DNA of 64,000 nt, taken from positions 89,569 through 153,568 of the forward strand of contig QEVK01000008.1 in NCBI GenBank assembly GCA_003577315.1, written 5' to 3'. Positions 17,503-27,456 of this stretch are shown one piece after another. The translations under genes and the position numbers were made by a program. The stretch comes from Hyphomicrobiales bacterium (lineage in GTDB: Bacteria; Pseudomonadota; Alphaproteobacteria; Rhizobiales; Rhizobiaceae). The notes below the pieces were generated by a model. The model was given only the letters and a program-made list of their open reading frames with translations, was not told the DNA's origin and searched no databases. Each line of letters opens with the position of its first letter. Position 1 is the stretch's first letter.

Positions 17503-18909
17503 ATGGAAGCGGCCATCATCAGCACCGGCATCTTCACGCCGATCGACCGCTCCCAGTGGCTCGAAGGGTCACGAGCGGGGGCGCCCGTACCGCCGTCCTA
17601 TGCCGACCTCCAGTTCGAGCAACTGCGCCAGAACGGCACGGAAGAGGGCGCGATGGCCCGTCCCGGCGCGGGATGGACCATCGTCCAGCGCATCGACGAC
17701 ACCGACGCCAGGCGCGCCAACCATCAGGCGCAGGAGGACATCGCCGAGGGCGCGACCGGGCTCGCCATCGTGTTCGAGGGCGCGCCCAACGCCTTCGGCT
17801 ACGGCCTGCCGGCCAGGCCCGAGGCGCTCGCCGCCGCGCTGCACCATATCCCGCTCAGCCGCGTCTATCTGCGCGTCGACGTCCACCCGGCCGCCCGCGC
17901 CTCGGTCGACTGGCTGATCGAGCTGATGCGCCGCCGCAAGGCCGATCCGGGCCGCATCAGCCTGTCCTTCGGCATCGATCCGGCCGCCATCTTCGCCGGC
18001 AGCGGCGCGCTGCGCATGTCGATCGAGGCGCTGCACGCCTCGATGCCGCAGTCGCTGGCGCATTTCTTCGCCATGGGCATCCCGGCCGTGCTGCTGGAGG
18101 CCGACGGCCGCGTCGTCCACAATGCCGGCGGCAGCGAGGCGCAGGAGCTCGGCGTCATGCTCGCCTCGGCGGTGTCGCACCTGCGCATGTTCCAGGAGGC
18201 GCGCCAGCCGCTGGTCTACGCCGCGCCGCATATCGGCTTCGCCATCGCCATCGACCAGAACCAGTTCCTGTCGGTGGCCAAGCTCAGGGCGCTGCGCCGG
18301 CTGTGGGCCAAGGTGCAGGAGATCTGCGCCATTCCGCCGGCCCAGGCCAAGGTCCACGCCGAGACGTCCTACCGGATGCTGAGCGCGCGCGATCCCGAGA
18401 CCAACATCCTGCGCACCTCGCTCGCCGCCTTCGCCGCCGCCGCCGGCGGGGCCGACACGATCAGCGTCCTGCCGCACACCTTGCCGCACGGCCTGCCCGA
18501 GCGCCGGGCGCGGCGGCTGGCCCGCAACGCCCAGCTCGTGCTGGCGGAGGAGACGCACCTGTCCTTCCTCGGCAACCCCTCCGCCACCTCGGAGGATCTC
18601 GACATCCTCACCGCCTCGCTGTGCGCGTCGGCCTGGGAGGAGCTCCGCCAGATCGAGGCAGAGGGCGGGCTGTTCGCCAGCCTCGCGGCCGGCCATGTCC
18701 AGAAGCGCGTGGCCGAGGCGCGGGCGCAGCGGCTCGAACGCCTGCGCGCCGAAACGCTCAGGATCGTCGGCGACACGCTCCACGTCCCGGACGAGGCGCC
18801 GGCCGTGGCCGTGCTGCACACCGAGCGCCGGCCGGTCGCATCGGAAGGCGCGGTGTTCTGCGAGCGGCTGCCGGCGATCCGCCTCGACGAGATGCTCGGG
18901 CAGGACTGA
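17503..18909 (+). CDS. Methylmalonyl-CoA mutase small-subunit-like protein
   Basis: A 468-residue protein similar to the TIM-barrel half of methylmalonyl-CoA mutase, in the small (beta, MutA-type) subunit branch. GRISLSFGIDPAA and HAETSYRMLSARDPETNILRT split across the barrel are recognisable. There is no C-terminal B12-binding domain (no DxHxxG), so it cannot work alone as a mutase. No large subunit is adjacent. The start is ATG at 17503 with GGGAGAAG upstream. It may pair with a mutB elsewhere or serve another role. Confidence 0.75.
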   Translation: MEAAIISTGIFTPIDRSQWLEGSRAGAPVPPSYADLQFEQLRQNGTEEGAMARPGAGWTIVQRIDDTDARRANHQAQEDIAEGATGLAIVFEGAPNAFGYGLPARPEALAAALHHIPLSRVYLRVDVHPAARASVDWLIELMRRRKADPGRISLSFGIDPAAIFAGSGALRMSIEALHASMPQSLAHFFAMGIPAVLLEADGRVVHNAGGSEAQELGVMLASAVSHLRMFQEARQPLVYAAPHIGFAIAIDQNQFLSVAKLRALRRLWAKVQEICAIPPAQAKVHAETSYRMLSARDPETNILRTSLAAFAAAAGGADTISVLPHTLPHGLPERRARRLARNAQLVLAEETHLSFLGNPSATSEDLDILTASLCASAWEELRQIEAEGGLFASLAAGHVQKRVAEARAQRLERLRAETLRIVGDTLHVPDEAPAVAVLHTERRPVASEGAVFCERLPAIRLDEMLGQD

Positions 18910-18993
18910 CCCGCCGCCCCTGCCCCGCCGTCGCCCGCCGGCTGGCACGCATTCTGCTTGGCTTCCTTGAAAGGCAAGGGAGCTGTGCCGAAA

Positions 18994-20379
18994 ATGAACA
19001 GACGCCGCCTGATCGCCTCCGCGCTCGGCCTCGCTGCCGGCAGCGTCGCCATTCGCCCGGCCGCAGCGCAGCCGCTTGCCGACCTCACGGTGACGGCGGC
19101 GATCCGCGGCTCGATCAACGCCTCGGAGTTCGGCGTCTGGCCCGATGCGCTCGACGACCAGAGCCGCGCCTTCCGCCGCATGCTCGATGAAGCGTCGGCG
19201 CGCAACGCCCCGGTGTTCCTGCCGCCGGGCGACTATGTCGTGTCCAACATCCGCCTGCCGAAGAACGTGCGCCTCGCCGGCATTCCGGGCGCGAGCCGCA
19301 TCGTCTATGGCGGCGACGGCTATCTGTTCGCGGCCGAGGATGCGGGCGCGGTCGAGCTGTCCGGCCTTTCCTTCGACGGCGCCAACCGGCCGCTCGGGCC
19401 GCAGGCGCAGGCGCTCGTCGAGCTGCGCCGCGTCGCCGCCTTCGCCATGGACCGCTGCGCGGTCCTGGGCAGCGGCGGCTCCGGCATCGCGCTGGAGCGG
19501 GTGTCGGGCCGGATCGAGCGCTCGACCGTCGCGGGCGCAGCCGCCTATGCGCTCTATTGCGTCGAGGCCGGGCGCATGCAGATCGCCCACAACAGCGTCC
19601 ACGACTGCGCCGAGGGCGGCATCCTCGTCCATCGCTGGCAGCAGGCCGGCGACGGCTCGCTCGTCACCGGCAACCGCATCGAGCGCATCGGCGCCAGAAG
19701 CGGCGGCACCGGCCAGTACGGCAACGGCATCAACGTCTTCCGCGCCGGCAACGTCATCGTCTCCAACAACCACATCTACGACTGCGCCTTCTCGGCCATC
19801 CGCGCCAACAGCGCCGACAACGTCCAGATCCTCGGCAACCAGTGCCTGCGCTCGGGCGAGACGGCGATCTACTGCGAGTTCTCCTTCGAGGGCGCGGTCG
19901 TGGCGTCCAATCTGGTCGACGGCGCGGCCAACGGCATCGCAATCGCCAATCTCGACCAGGGCGGGCGACTCGCCGTCGTCAACGGCAACGTCGTGCGCAA
20001 CCTCGTCGACCGCCCGCCCTACGAGCCCTACGCCCCCGACGTCGCCGCCGCCTTCGGCACCGGCATCGCCGTCGAGGCCGACGCGGCGCTGACCGGCAAC
20101 GTCGTGGAAGGCGCACCGCGCCACGGCTTCCTCATCGGCTGGGGGCCGTTCCTGCGCAACGTCGCCGCCACCGGCAACGTCGTGCGCGCCGCGCGCGAGG
20201 GCTTCGCCGTCTCCGTGGTGGAAGGGGCCGGGTCCGTCGTCATCGCCGACAACATCATCGACGGCGCCGAGCGCGCCGTGGTCGGCTATCGCTGGGCCGA
20301 CGCCGTCACCGGCGACCTCGCCCGCGGCGACGCCGGCCGCTTCCGCCATCTGCGGGTGGAGAAGAACCTCGTCAGTTGA
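18994..20379 (+). CDS. Tat-exported beta-helix repeat protein (TIGR03808-like)
   Basis: A 461-residue protein whose N-terminus (MNRRRLIASALGLAAGSVAI) has an RR motif and a hydrophobic core, implying Tat export. The body has repeated short segments such as NVIVSNNHIYDC, NVQILGNQCLRSG and NVAATGNVVRAA, which predict a right-handed parallel beta-helix like pectate-lyase folds. It corresponds, from memory, to the rhizobial family TIGR03808, which has no known function. It is 84 bp downstream of the mutase-like gene on the same strand. ATG at 18994 gives the compact Tat leader; an upstream in-frame ATG at 18958 would precede it by 12 residues. Confidence 0.82.
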   Translation: MNRRRLIASALGLAAGSVAIRPAAAQPLADLTVTAAIRGSINASEFGVWPDALDDQSRAFRRMLDEASARNAPVFLPPGDYVVSNIRLPKNVRLAGIPGASRIVYGGDGYLFAAEDAGAVELSGLSFDGANRPLGPQAQALVELRRVAAFAMDRCAVLGSGGSGIALERVSGRIERSTVAGAAAYALYCVEAGRMQIAHNSVHDCAEGGILVHRWQQAGDGSLVTGNRIERIGARSGGTGQYGNGINVFRAGNVIVSNNHIYDCAFSAIRANSADNVQILGNQCLRSGETAIYCEFSFEGAVVASNLVDGAANGIAIANLDQGGRLAVVNGNVVRNLVDRPPYEPYAPDVAAAFGTGIAVEADAALTGNVVEGAPRHGFLIGWGPFLRNVAATGNVVRAAREGFAVSVVEGAGSVVIADNIIDGAERAVVGYRWADAVTGDLARGDAGRFRHLRVEKNLVS

Positions 20380-21376
20380 GCGCGCCGGCCGGGCGCAGCG
20401 CGCCGACGGCGATGCCGGTCCAGTTGGTCAGCGCCGGCCGGGCCATCGCGCCGATGACCGCCGACAGCGGCACGTCGGCGGCGAGCAGCCTTTGCAGCAC
20501 GGCCGCCGCCATCACCTCGGCGGCGCGGCCGGCGCCGTCGTCGCATTTGACCGCGATCCCGAGGCCGAGCTCCGGCACCGCGCCGCAATAGACGCCTTCG
20601 GCCCCGGTCTTGACCATGACGCGCCCGCCGGCCGCGCGCATCAGCCGGGTGTCGAAGCGGTCCGTGCCGGCGACGAAGAAGGGTTCGGCCATGCAGGCGT
20701 CGACGAGCCGCCTCGCCGCCCGCGCCCTTTCCGGGCCGAGGCCGACGCCGGCGGCCATGCGGGCGAAGCCGCGCGCCAGATCCTTCAGCGGCACCGCGTA
20801 GGTGGGGATAGAACAGCCGTCCGTGCCGCAGGTCCCGGCGGCGTGGGCGGCCCCGGTCACCGCCTCCATCGCCTCGCGCACGGCCTGCTGCGCGCGGTGA
20901 TCGGCGCGGACATAGAGGCGATGGTCGAGGCCGAGATGACGGCAGGTACACAGGAAGCCCGCATGCTTGCCCGAGCAGTTGTTGTGCAGCGCCGACGGCG
21001 TGCGCCCCTGCGCCGCCAGCTCCAGCGCCGCCTGCTGGCGCGTCGGCCAGTGCGCGCCGCATTCGAGCGCGCTCTCGTCGAGCCCGGCGCTCGCCAGCAT
21101 GGCGGCGGCGAGCGCGGCGTGCTCCTTCTCGCCCGAATGCGAGGCGCAGGCGAGCGCCAGCTCGCGCGGCCCGAAACCGAAAGCGTCCGCCGCGCCCGAT
21201 TCGACCAGCGGCAGCGCCTGGATCGCCTTCACCGCCGAGCGCGGGAAGACCGGCCGCGCGACATCGCCGATCTCCATCACCGTGCCGCCGTCGGCATCGA
21301 CCACCGCGACCGCGCCGCGATGACGGCTCTCGACCGTCCCGCCGCGCAGCACCTCGACCAGAACCGGATTTTCCAT
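20372..21376 (-). CDS. L-asparaginase, Rhizobium etli (class 3) type
   Basis: A 334-residue amidohydrolase that converts asparagine to aspartate and ammonia. It belongs to the family unrelated to E. coli AnsA/AnsB. Visible are Ser47-x2-Lys50 in RSAVKAIQ and the Cys/Lys pair in HNNCSGKHAGF, which correspond to the Ser/Lys and zinc-linked Cys residues described for R. etli ReAV. A further cysteine sits in KCDDGAGRA. It overlaps the 3' end of the convergent Tat repeat gene by 8 bp. Confidence 0.88.
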   Translation of the reverse strand: MENPVLVEVLRGGTVESRHRGAVAVVDADGGTVMEIGDVARPVFPRSAVKAIQALPLVESGAADAFGFGPRELALACASHSGEKEHAALAAAMLASAGLDESALECGAHWPTRQQAALELAAQGRTPSALHNNCSGKHAGFLCTCRHLGLDHRLYVRADHRAQQAVREAMEAVTGAAHAAGTCGTDGCSIPTYAVPLKDLARGFARMAAGVGLGPERARAARRLVDACMAEPFFVAGTDRFDTRLMRAAGGRVMVKTGAEGVYCGAVPELGLGIAVKCDDGAGRAAEVMAAAVLQRLLAADVPLSAVIGAMARPALTNWTGIAVGALRPAGALN

Positions 21377-21435
21377 GGCCTCACCCGCTTGCCGTCACGC
21401 CATTGCCATAGCGCCGCGCGGCCGCGGATGCAAAG

Positions 21436-22179
21436 CTATCCCGGCCGCATCAGGCCGGCGGCCATGAAGCCGCCGTCGACGGCGATGGTCTGGCCGGTGA
21501 TGTAGCTCGCCGCCGGCGACAGCAGGAAGGCGATCGCCGCCGCCACCTCGTCCGGCTCGCCGCAGCGGCGCTGCGGCACGCGCTCCAGCCAGCGCCGGCG
21601 CGCCTCCTCGGCGGCCCGCACCGTCACGGCCGGCGTTTCCAGCGGCCCGTGCGCCACCAGATTCACGCGCACGTCGCGATGGGCGAGTTCCACCGCCAGA
21701 GCCTCCGACAGCAGCTTCAGCCCGGCCTTCGAGGCGCCGTAGGCGGCGCGGCCCTGGCTGGCGCGCAGCCCGGAGACGGAGGCGATGTTGACGATGGACA
21801 ACGTATCGCCCATGCGCTCGACCGCCGCCCTGGCGGCGGCGAAGGCGGCGACGAGATTGAGGTCGAGAACCTGCCGGAACAGCTCGACGCCCGTCTCCAG
21901 CGCCGGCATGTCGCACGACACGCCGGCGGCGTTGACCAGCCCGCCCACCGGCCCCAGCACGTCCACCGCCTGGTCGAAGGCGTCGGCGACCTCCTCCTCG
22001 TCGGTGATGTCGGCGAAGACGAAGACCGCGTTCTCGCCCGAAAGCATGTCCTCGGCGGCGGCGAGCGCCTGCCGGTCGGCGTCGATCACCGCGACCGGCC
22101 AGCCATCGTCGAGCAGCCATTCGGCAGCGGCCAGCCCGATGCCCGTGGCGCCTCCAGTGACGATGGCCGATGGTTTCAT
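21436..22179 (-). CDS. Short-chain dehydrogenase/reductase
   Basis: A 247-residue NAD(P)-dependent Rossmann-fold oxidoreductase. The cofactor motif is TGGATGIG; NAAG, the active-site Ser/Tyr/Lys (S near 139, YGASK) and the C-terminal ITGQTIAVDGG are all present. The substrate is unknown. ATG at 22179 has AGGAG eight bases upstream. It lies 28 bp downstream of the thiolase gene and is probably cotranscribed, so a role in a CoA-linked or alcohol oxidation pathway is plausible. Confidence 0.86.
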   Translation of the reverse strand: MKPSAIVTGGATGIGLAAAEWLLDDGWPVAVIDADRQALAAAEDMLSGENAVFVFADITDEEEVADAFDQAVDVLGPVGGLVNAAGVSCDMPALETGVELFRQVLDLNLVAAFAAARAAVERMGDTLSIVNIASVSGLRASQGRAAYGASKAGLKLLSEALAVELAHRDVRVNLVAHGPLETPAVTVRAAEEARRRWLERVPQRRCGEPDEVAAAIAFLLSPAASYITGQTIAVDGGFMAAGLMRPG

Positions 22180-22207
22180 GCCGCTCCTGTTCGCTGCGTT
22201 CGAGGCC

Positions 22208-23374
22208 CTATTTGATTCTCTCGAGGATCGAGACGTAGTTGGCCACGGCCGCGCCGCCCATGTTGAAGATGCCGCCGAGCGCGGCATTCTCGACCTGGAT
22301 GCCGCCGGCCTCGCCGGTGAGCTGCATGGCCGACAGCACGTGCATGGAAACGCCGGTCGCGCCGATCGGGTGGCCCTTGGCCTTCAGCCCGCCGGAGGGG
22401 TTGACCGGCAGGCGGCCGCCCTTCTGCGTCTGGCCCTCAAGGGCGACCCTGGCGCCCTGCCCGCGCGGGGCCAGCCCCATCGCCTCGTACTCGATCAGCT
22501 CGGCGATGGTGAAGCAGTCGTGCGTCTCGACGAAGGACAGGTCGTCCAGCGCCACGCCGGCATTCTTCAGCGCCCGGCCCCAGGCCTGCTCGCAGCCCTC
22601 GAACAGCAGGATGTCGCGCTTCGACATCGGCAGGAAGTCCTGCACGTGCTCGTTGGCGCGGAAGGCGACCGCCCGGCGCATCGACAGCGCGGTGGTCGCG
22701 TCGGCCAGCACCAGCGCGGCCGCGCCGTCGGACACCAGCGAGCAGTCGGTGCGCTTGAGCGGGCCGGCGACGAACGGGTTCTTCTCGCTTTCGTTGCGGC
22801 AGAAGTCGAAGCCGAAATCCTTGCGCATCTGGGCGTAGGGGTTCTCGACGCCGTTCTTGTGGTTCTTGGCCGCGATATAGGCCAGCGCGTCCGACTGGTC
22901 GCCGTGGCGCTGGAAATAGGCGGCCGCGATCTTGCCGAACACGCCGGCGAAGCCCGCCGGGGTGTCGCCGTCCTCGGGCAGGTAGGAGGCCCGGAGCAGG
23001 TTCTCGCCGACCTGCGGCCCCGGCGTCGTCGTCATCTGCTCGACGCCGACGACCAGCACCACGCGCGCCGCGCGCGCCTCCAGCGCCCGGATGCCCTGCC
23101 TGACGGCGGCCGAGCCGGTGGCACAGGCGTTCTCCACCCGCGTCGCGGGCTTGAAGCGCAGGCGGTCGCTGGCCTGCAGCACGAGGCTGGCGGTGAAGTC
23201 CTGCGCCGAGAAGCCGGCGTTGAAATGGCCGAGCACGATCTCGTCGACGTCGTCGGGGCCGATGCCTGCATGGTCCAGCGCCTCGTTCGCCACCTTGACG
23301 ATCAGGCTCTCGACCGTCTCGTCGGCCAGCTTCCCGAACGGCGAATGGGCCCAGCCCACGATGCAAGCGGTCAT
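22208..23374 (-). CDS. Thiolase family protein (SCP2/acetyl-CoA acetyltransferase-like)
   Basis: A 388-residue thiolase. The nucleophilic Cys is in ENACATGSAAVRQG (about Cys88), His of the C-terminal GGLKAKGHPIGATG, and a late active-site segment IFNMGGAAVANYV in place of the usual CxG motif; absence of the second catalytic cysteine is typical of SCP2-like thiolases. It probably cleaves or forms a 3-oxoacyl-CoA. It appears first in a two-gene unit with the SDR downstream. The annotation PaaJ is not warranted because it lies outside the paa locus and lacks the second Cys. Confidence 0.84.
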   Translation of the reverse strand: MTACIVGWAHSPFGKLADETVESLIVKVANEALDHAGIGPDDVDEIVLGHFNAGFSAQDFTASLVLQASDRLRFKPATRVENACATGSAAVRQGIRALEARAARVVLVVGVEQMTTTPGPQVGENLLRASYLPEDGDTPAGFAGVFGKIAAAYFQRHGDQSDALAYIAAKNHKNGVENPYAQMRKDFGFDFCRNESEKNPFVAGPLKRTDCSLVSDGAAALVLADATTALSMRRAVAFRANEHVQDFLPMSKRDILLFEGCEQAWGRALKNAGVALDDLSFVETHDCFTIAELIEYEAMGLAPRGQGARVALEGQTQKGGRLPVNPSGGLKAKGHPIGATGVSMHVLSAMQLTGEAGGIQVENAALGGIFNMGGAAVANYVSILERIK

Positions 23375-23657
23375 CTCGATCTCTCTCCCTGCGATGGCAC
23401 CATAGCATGGCCGCGCCGGTCCCGCGCGCCCGATTATTGTTCACTTATGAACTTATTGTGCGGTGCAGTAAAGCCTGCGCCGCTTGCGGCGCGACCGATT
23501 GCGTCCTTTCATGCCGGTATCAGGAGCGCTACCCGCTGACGGGAAAGCTATATCCGCCCGACGGGAAGGGGGTTCGATACGACATGACGCCATATCCGCC
23601 ACTTCATCCTGCATCGTGCGCCCCGGCGGCGCGGCTTCCGCGCGGCGAGGCCGGGCG

Positions 23658-25310
23658 ATGATCGAGGCCGACTTCGTCATCGTCGGCTCGGGCTCGGCCG
23701 GCGCGGCCATGGCCTACCGCCTGTCGCAGGACGGCCGCCACTCGGTCTGCGTCGTCGAATATGGCGGCACCGACTACGGCCCCTTCATCCAGATGCCGGC
23801 GGCGCTGTCCTATCCCATGAACATGCGCCGCTACGACTGGGGCTACTCGACCGAGCCCGAGCCGCATCTGGGCGGGCGCGTGCTCGCCACCCCGCGCGGC
23901 AAGGTGCTGGGCGGCTCGTCCTCCATCAACGGCATGGTCTATGTGCGCGGCCACGCCCGCGACTTCGACCACTGGGCCGAGGAAGGCGCCACCGGCTGGT
24001 CCCATGCGCATGTCCTGCCCTACTTCAAGCGCATGGAGGCCGCCGAGGGCGGCGAGCCGGGCTGGCGCGGCACCGACGGGCCGCTGCACGTGCGGCGCGG
24101 GCCGCGCGCGAACCCGCTCTACGGCGCCTTCATCGAGGCGGGCAGGCAGGCCGGATTCGAGGTCACCGACGACTACAACGGCGCCAAGCAGGAAGGCTTC
24201 GGCCCGATGGAGCAGACCATCCATGGCGGCCGCCGCTGGTCGGTCGCCAATGCCTATCTGCGCCCGGCGCTGAAGCGGCGGAACGTGAGTCTCGTCAAGG
24301 GCTTCGCCCGGCGCGTGGTGATCGAGAATCAACGCGCGGTCGGGGTTGAGATCGAGGCTCGCGGATCGATTCAGGTCGTTAAAGCGCGACGTGAGGTGAT
24401 CCTCGCCGCCTCCTCGATCAACTCGCCCAAGCTGCTTTTGTTGTCGGGCATCGGCCCCGCCGCGCAGTTGCAGGAGCACGGCATCGCCGTCGTCGCCGAC
24501 CGGCCGGGCGTCGGGCGCAACCTGCAAGACCACATGGAGCTCTACATCCAGCAGGAATCGCTCCAGCCGATCACGCTCTATTCCAGGCTCGGCCTTCTCT
24601 CCAGGGCGCTGATCGGGGCGCAGTGGCTGTTCTTCAAGACCGGGCTCGGCGCCAGCAACCATTTCGAGGCCGCCGCCTTCGTGCGCTCTGCCGCCGGCGT
24701 CGACTATCCCGACATCCAGTATCATTTCATCCCGGTCGCCATCCGTTACGACGGCAAGGCCGCCGCCGACGCCCACGGCTTCCAGGCCCATGTCGGGCCG
24801 ATGCGCTCGAAGTCGCGCGGGGAAGTGAGGCTGCGCTCGGCCGATCCGTGGGACAAGCCCCTCATCCGCTTCAACTACATGTCGCACCCGGACGACTGGG
24901 CCGATTTCCGCCACTGCATCCGCCTGACGCGCGAGATCTTCGGCCAGCCGGCCTTCGACCCCTATCGCGGCCGCGAGATTTCGCCGGGCGCGCATGTGCG
25001 GAGCGACGCCGAGCTGGACGACTTCATCCGCGCCCATGCCGAAAGCGCCTATCACCCCTGCGGCACCTGCCGCATGGGCCGCCCCGACGACTCGGCGAGC
25101 GTGGTCGATCCCGAATGCAGGGTGATCGGCGTCGAGGGCCTGCGCGTCGCCGATTCCTCGATCTTCCCGCGCATCACCAACGGCAACCTCAACGCGCCCT
25201 CGATCATGGTCGGCGAGAAGGCGGCCGACCATATCCTCGGTCGCCAGCCGCTCGACCCGTCCAATCTGGAGCCGTGGATCAACCCGCGCTGGCGAGAGTC
25301 GGATCGCTGA
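23658..25310 (+). CDS. betA: Choline dehydrogenase (GMC oxidoreductase)
   Basis: A 550-residue FAD enzyme oxidising choline to betaine aldehyde, often membrane-associated. The FAD motif [14 protein letters not shown] is at residues 7-20, the GMC signature [18 protein letters not shown] follows near 85-102, and the catalytic His lies in [10 protein letters not shown]. The C-terminal [19 protein letters not shown] is family-typical. ATG at 23658 begins exactly at the dinucleotide fold. It is first in a unit with the 48-residue membrane peptide and betB; no betI or choline transporter is in the window. Confidence 0.92.
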   Translation: MIEADFVIVGSGSAGAAMAYRLSQDGRHSVCVVEYGGTDYGPFIQMPAALSYPMNMRRYDWGYSTEPEPHLGGRVLATPRGKVLGGSSSINGMVYVRGHARDFDHWAEEGATGWSHAHVLPYFKRMEAAEGGEPGWRGTDGPLHVRRGPRANPLYGAFIEAGRQAGFEVTDDYNGAKQEGFGPMEQTIHGGRRWSVANAYLRPALKRRNVSLVKGFARRVVIENQRAVGVEIEARGSIQVVKARREVILAASSINSPKLLLLSGIGPAAQLQEHGIAVVADRPGVGRNLQDHMELYIQQESLQPITLYSRLGLLSRALIGAQWLFFKTGLGASNHFEAAAFVRSAAGVDYPDIQYHFIPVAIRYDGKAAADAHGFQAHVGPMRSKSRGEVRLRSADPWDKPLIRFNYMSHPDDWADFRHCIRLTREIFGQPAFDPYRGREISPGAHVRSDAELDDFIRAHAESAYHPCGTCRMGRPDDSASVVDPECRVIGVEGLRVADSSIFPRITNGNLNAPSIMVGEKAADHILGRQPLDPSNLEPWINPRWRESDR

Positions 25311-25437
25311 CCGCGCCATGGGGGACGGCAGGCGCTTTCAAAAACAGGCGCTTGCGGGGCGTTGCCCGAATCCGTTTCCTCACGGCGCGCTTTAAGCTAG
25401 ACCGGGGAAACCGAAAGCCCCCTCGGAGAGATGCGAC

Positions 25438-25584
25438 ATGAGGCAGAACCAGCTCTATATCCTCGTCGGCGTGCTGATCGCGCTCGTGATCGGCCTCGGC
25501 CTCTATATCTGGCGCGAGGAATCGAAGCCGTCCGGCGTCGAGATCAGGCTGAACGAATCCGGCATCTCGATCCAGGAGAACTGA
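25438..25584 (+). CDS. 48-residue membrane peptide between betA and betB
   Basis: A short gene from ATG at 25438 to TGA at 25584, preceded by GGAGAG at suitable spacing. It encodes [19 protein letters not shown], then [10 protein letters not shown] and a hydrophilic tail ending SGISIQEN. One transmembrane helix (residues 7-25) with a short outside or periplasmic tail is predicted. It lies 127 bp after betA and 62 bp before betB. I recall similar small unannotated proteins elsewhere in Rhizobiales, not confirmed. Its role is unknown; an accessory to membrane-bound choline dehydrogenase is one possibility. Confidence 0.65.
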   Translation: MRQNQLYILVGVLIALVIGLGLYIWREESKPSGVEIRLNESGISIQEN

Positions 25585-25646
25585 GACCTGCGGGGGAGAG
25601 CCGGGCGCGACGGCCGGCCTCTTTCGGACCGGCAAGGAGGCGGACG

Positions 25647-27113
25647 ATGAAGGCACAACCCAGGGCATCGCACTACGTCAACGGCCGCTTCGTCGAGGAC
25701 GAACGGGGCGCGCCGCTCGAGGTCGTCTATCCCGCCACCGGCGAGACGATCGCGCGGCTCAACGCGGCCACGCCCAACATCGTCGAGCTCGCGGTCGAGG
25801 CCGCGCGCGCCGCGCAGGGCGAGTGGGCGCGCATGCGTCCGGCCGAGCGCGGCCGCATCCTGCGCCGCGCCGCCGACATGCTGCGCACCCGCAACGACGA
25901 GCTCGCGCGGCTGGAGACGCTCGACACCGGCAAGCCGATCCAGGAGACCGCCGTCGCCGATCCGGCCTCGGCAGCCGAGGCGCTGGAGTTCTTCGGCGGC
26001 GCGGTCGCCGCCTTCCACGGCGACTTTGTCGATTTCGGCGGCGGGCCTTTCGGCTACACGCGGCGCGAGCCGCTCGGGGTCTGCGTCGGCATCGGCGCCT
26101 GGAACTATCCGATCCAGGGCGCGGGGTGGAAATCGGCGCCGGCGCTGGCCATGGGCAACGCCATGGTGTTCAAGCCGTCGGAGAACACGCCGCTGTCGGC
26201 GCTGGCGCTCGCCGAGATCTACACCGAGGCCGGCCTGCCCGACGGCCTGTTCAACGTGGTGCAGGGCTTCGGCGACGTGGGCGCGGCGCTGACCGCGCAT
26301 CCGCACGTGGCCAAGGTGTCGCTCACCGGCTCGGTTCCCACCGGCCGCAAGGTGCTGGCGCAGGCCGGCGCGCAGATGAAGCACGCCACCATGGAGCTCG
26401 GCGGCAAGTCGCCGCTCATCGTCTTCGACGACGCCGATGTCGAGAACGCCGTCGGCGGCGCGATGCTGGCCAATTTCTACTCCACCGGCCAGGTCTGCTC
26501 CAACGGCACGCGCGTCTTCGTGCAGGAGGGCATCTACGACCGCTTCCTCGACCGGCTGACGCAGCGCACGGCAAGGATCAGGATCGGCGACCCGCTCGAC
26601 CCCGCCACCCAGATGGGCCCGCTCATCAACAAGGCCCAGCACGACAAGGTGACGGCCTATATCGACATCGGCCGCCGCGAGGGCGCCACCCTCCATCACG
26701 GCGGCGGCGTGCCGCAACTGCAGGGCTTCGAGGGCGGCTTCTTCGTCGAGCCGACCATCTTCACCGGCGTCGAGGACGACATGCGCATCGCGCGCGAGGA
26801 GATATTCGGGCCGGTGATGAGCGTTCTTTCCTTCCGCGGCGAGGACGAGGCGGTGGCGCGCGCCAACGACACCGAGTTCGGCCTGTCGGCCGGCGTGTTC
26901 AGCCGCGACCTTTCGCGCGCCCACCGCGTCGTCGCCGAGATCAAGGCGGGAAGCTGCTGGATCAACCACTACAACCTTGCACCGGCGGAGTTGCCCTTCG
27001 GCGGCTACAAGCAGTCGGGAATCGGCCGCGAGAATTCGCTGGCGGCGCTGGCCCACTACTCCCAGCTCAAGTCGGTCTATGTCGAGACCGGCGACGTCGT
27101 CAGCCCCTATTGA
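25647..27113 (+). CDS. betB: Betaine-aldehyde dehydrogenase
   Basis: A 488-residue NAD(P)-dependent aldehyde dehydrogenase that completes glycine betaine synthesis from choline. [13 protein letters not shown] is the cofactor loop, the catalytic Glu is in MELGGKSP, and the catalytic Cys in [34 protein letters not shown] and the C-terminal [12 protein letters not shown] match BetB. ATG at 25647 has AAGGAGG six to seven bases upstream. It supports osmoprotection or choline use as a nutrient, with betA upstream. Confidence 0.94.
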   Translation: MKAQPRASHYVNGRFVEDERGAPLEVVYPATGETIARLNAATPNIVELAVEAARAAQGEWARMRPAERGRILRRAADMLRTRNDELARLETLDTGKPIQETAVADPASAAEALEFFGGAVAAFHGDFVDFGGGPFGYTRREPLGVCVGIGAWNYPIQGAGWKSAPALAMGNAMVFKPSENTPLSALALAEIYTEAGLPDGLFNVVQGFGDVGAALTAHPHVAKVSLTGSVPTGRKVLAQAGAQMKHATMELGGKSPLIVFDDADVENAVGGAMLANFYSTGQVCSNGTRVFVQEGIYDRFLDRLTQRTARIRIGDPLDPATQMGPLINKAQHDKVTAYIDIGRREGATLHHGGGVPQLQGFEGGFFVEPTIFTGVEDDMRIAREEIFGPVMSVLSFRGEDEAVARANDTEFGLSAGVFSRDLSRAHRVVAEIKAGSCWINHYNLAPAELPFGGYKQSGIGRENSLAALAHYSQLKSVYVETGDVVSPY

Positions 27114-27379
27114 AACCTGCCCGCGGCGACGGCCGGCTCCGGCGACGGCCGGGATGAAGACCGCGACGAAGGCCGGTCCCCGACAAGCACGCTTCCCGGG
27201 GAAGGCCGATCCCGCCGAAGCTGGCCGGCGTCCCCCCGCTCCCGTCGAAGGCCGCCTTTGCAGGCCGGGTCCGGCCCCGACGAGGCCTGCTTCGACCCGC
27301 GTCGGGAAATCGGCATTTTCGTCACCCGCCATACTTGCGGGCGGTGCGGCCGGACGCTATAAGCCCGGCCTGTCGGTCG

Positions 27380-27456
27380 CGGAGTGTAGCGCAGCCTGGT
27401 AGCGCACCTCGTTCGGGACGAGGGGGTCGCAGGTTCAAATCCTGCCACTCCGACCA
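27380..27456 (+). tRNA. tRNA-Pro (CGG)
   Basis: A 77-nt cloverleaf: acceptor CGGAGTG / CACTCCG, D arm with AGCGCAGCCTGGTAGCGC, anticodon stem CCTCG-TTCGGGA-CGAGG with anticodon CGG, T arm GCAGGTTCAAATCCTGC, and encoded 3' ACCA. Confidence 0.95.

Noticed and set aside
17569..20349. A 926-codon open frame on the minus strand opposite the mutase-like and Tat repeat genes
   Set aside because: It is an antisense shadow caused by high GC in the third codon position; the composition (His/Asp/Arg-rich) is not protein-like, while the plus-strand genes have clear motifs.
22208..23374. Thiolase taken as PaaJ of the phenylacetate pathway
   Set aside because: It lies 10 kb outside the paa locus and lacks the second catalytic cysteine motif expected of PaaJ.
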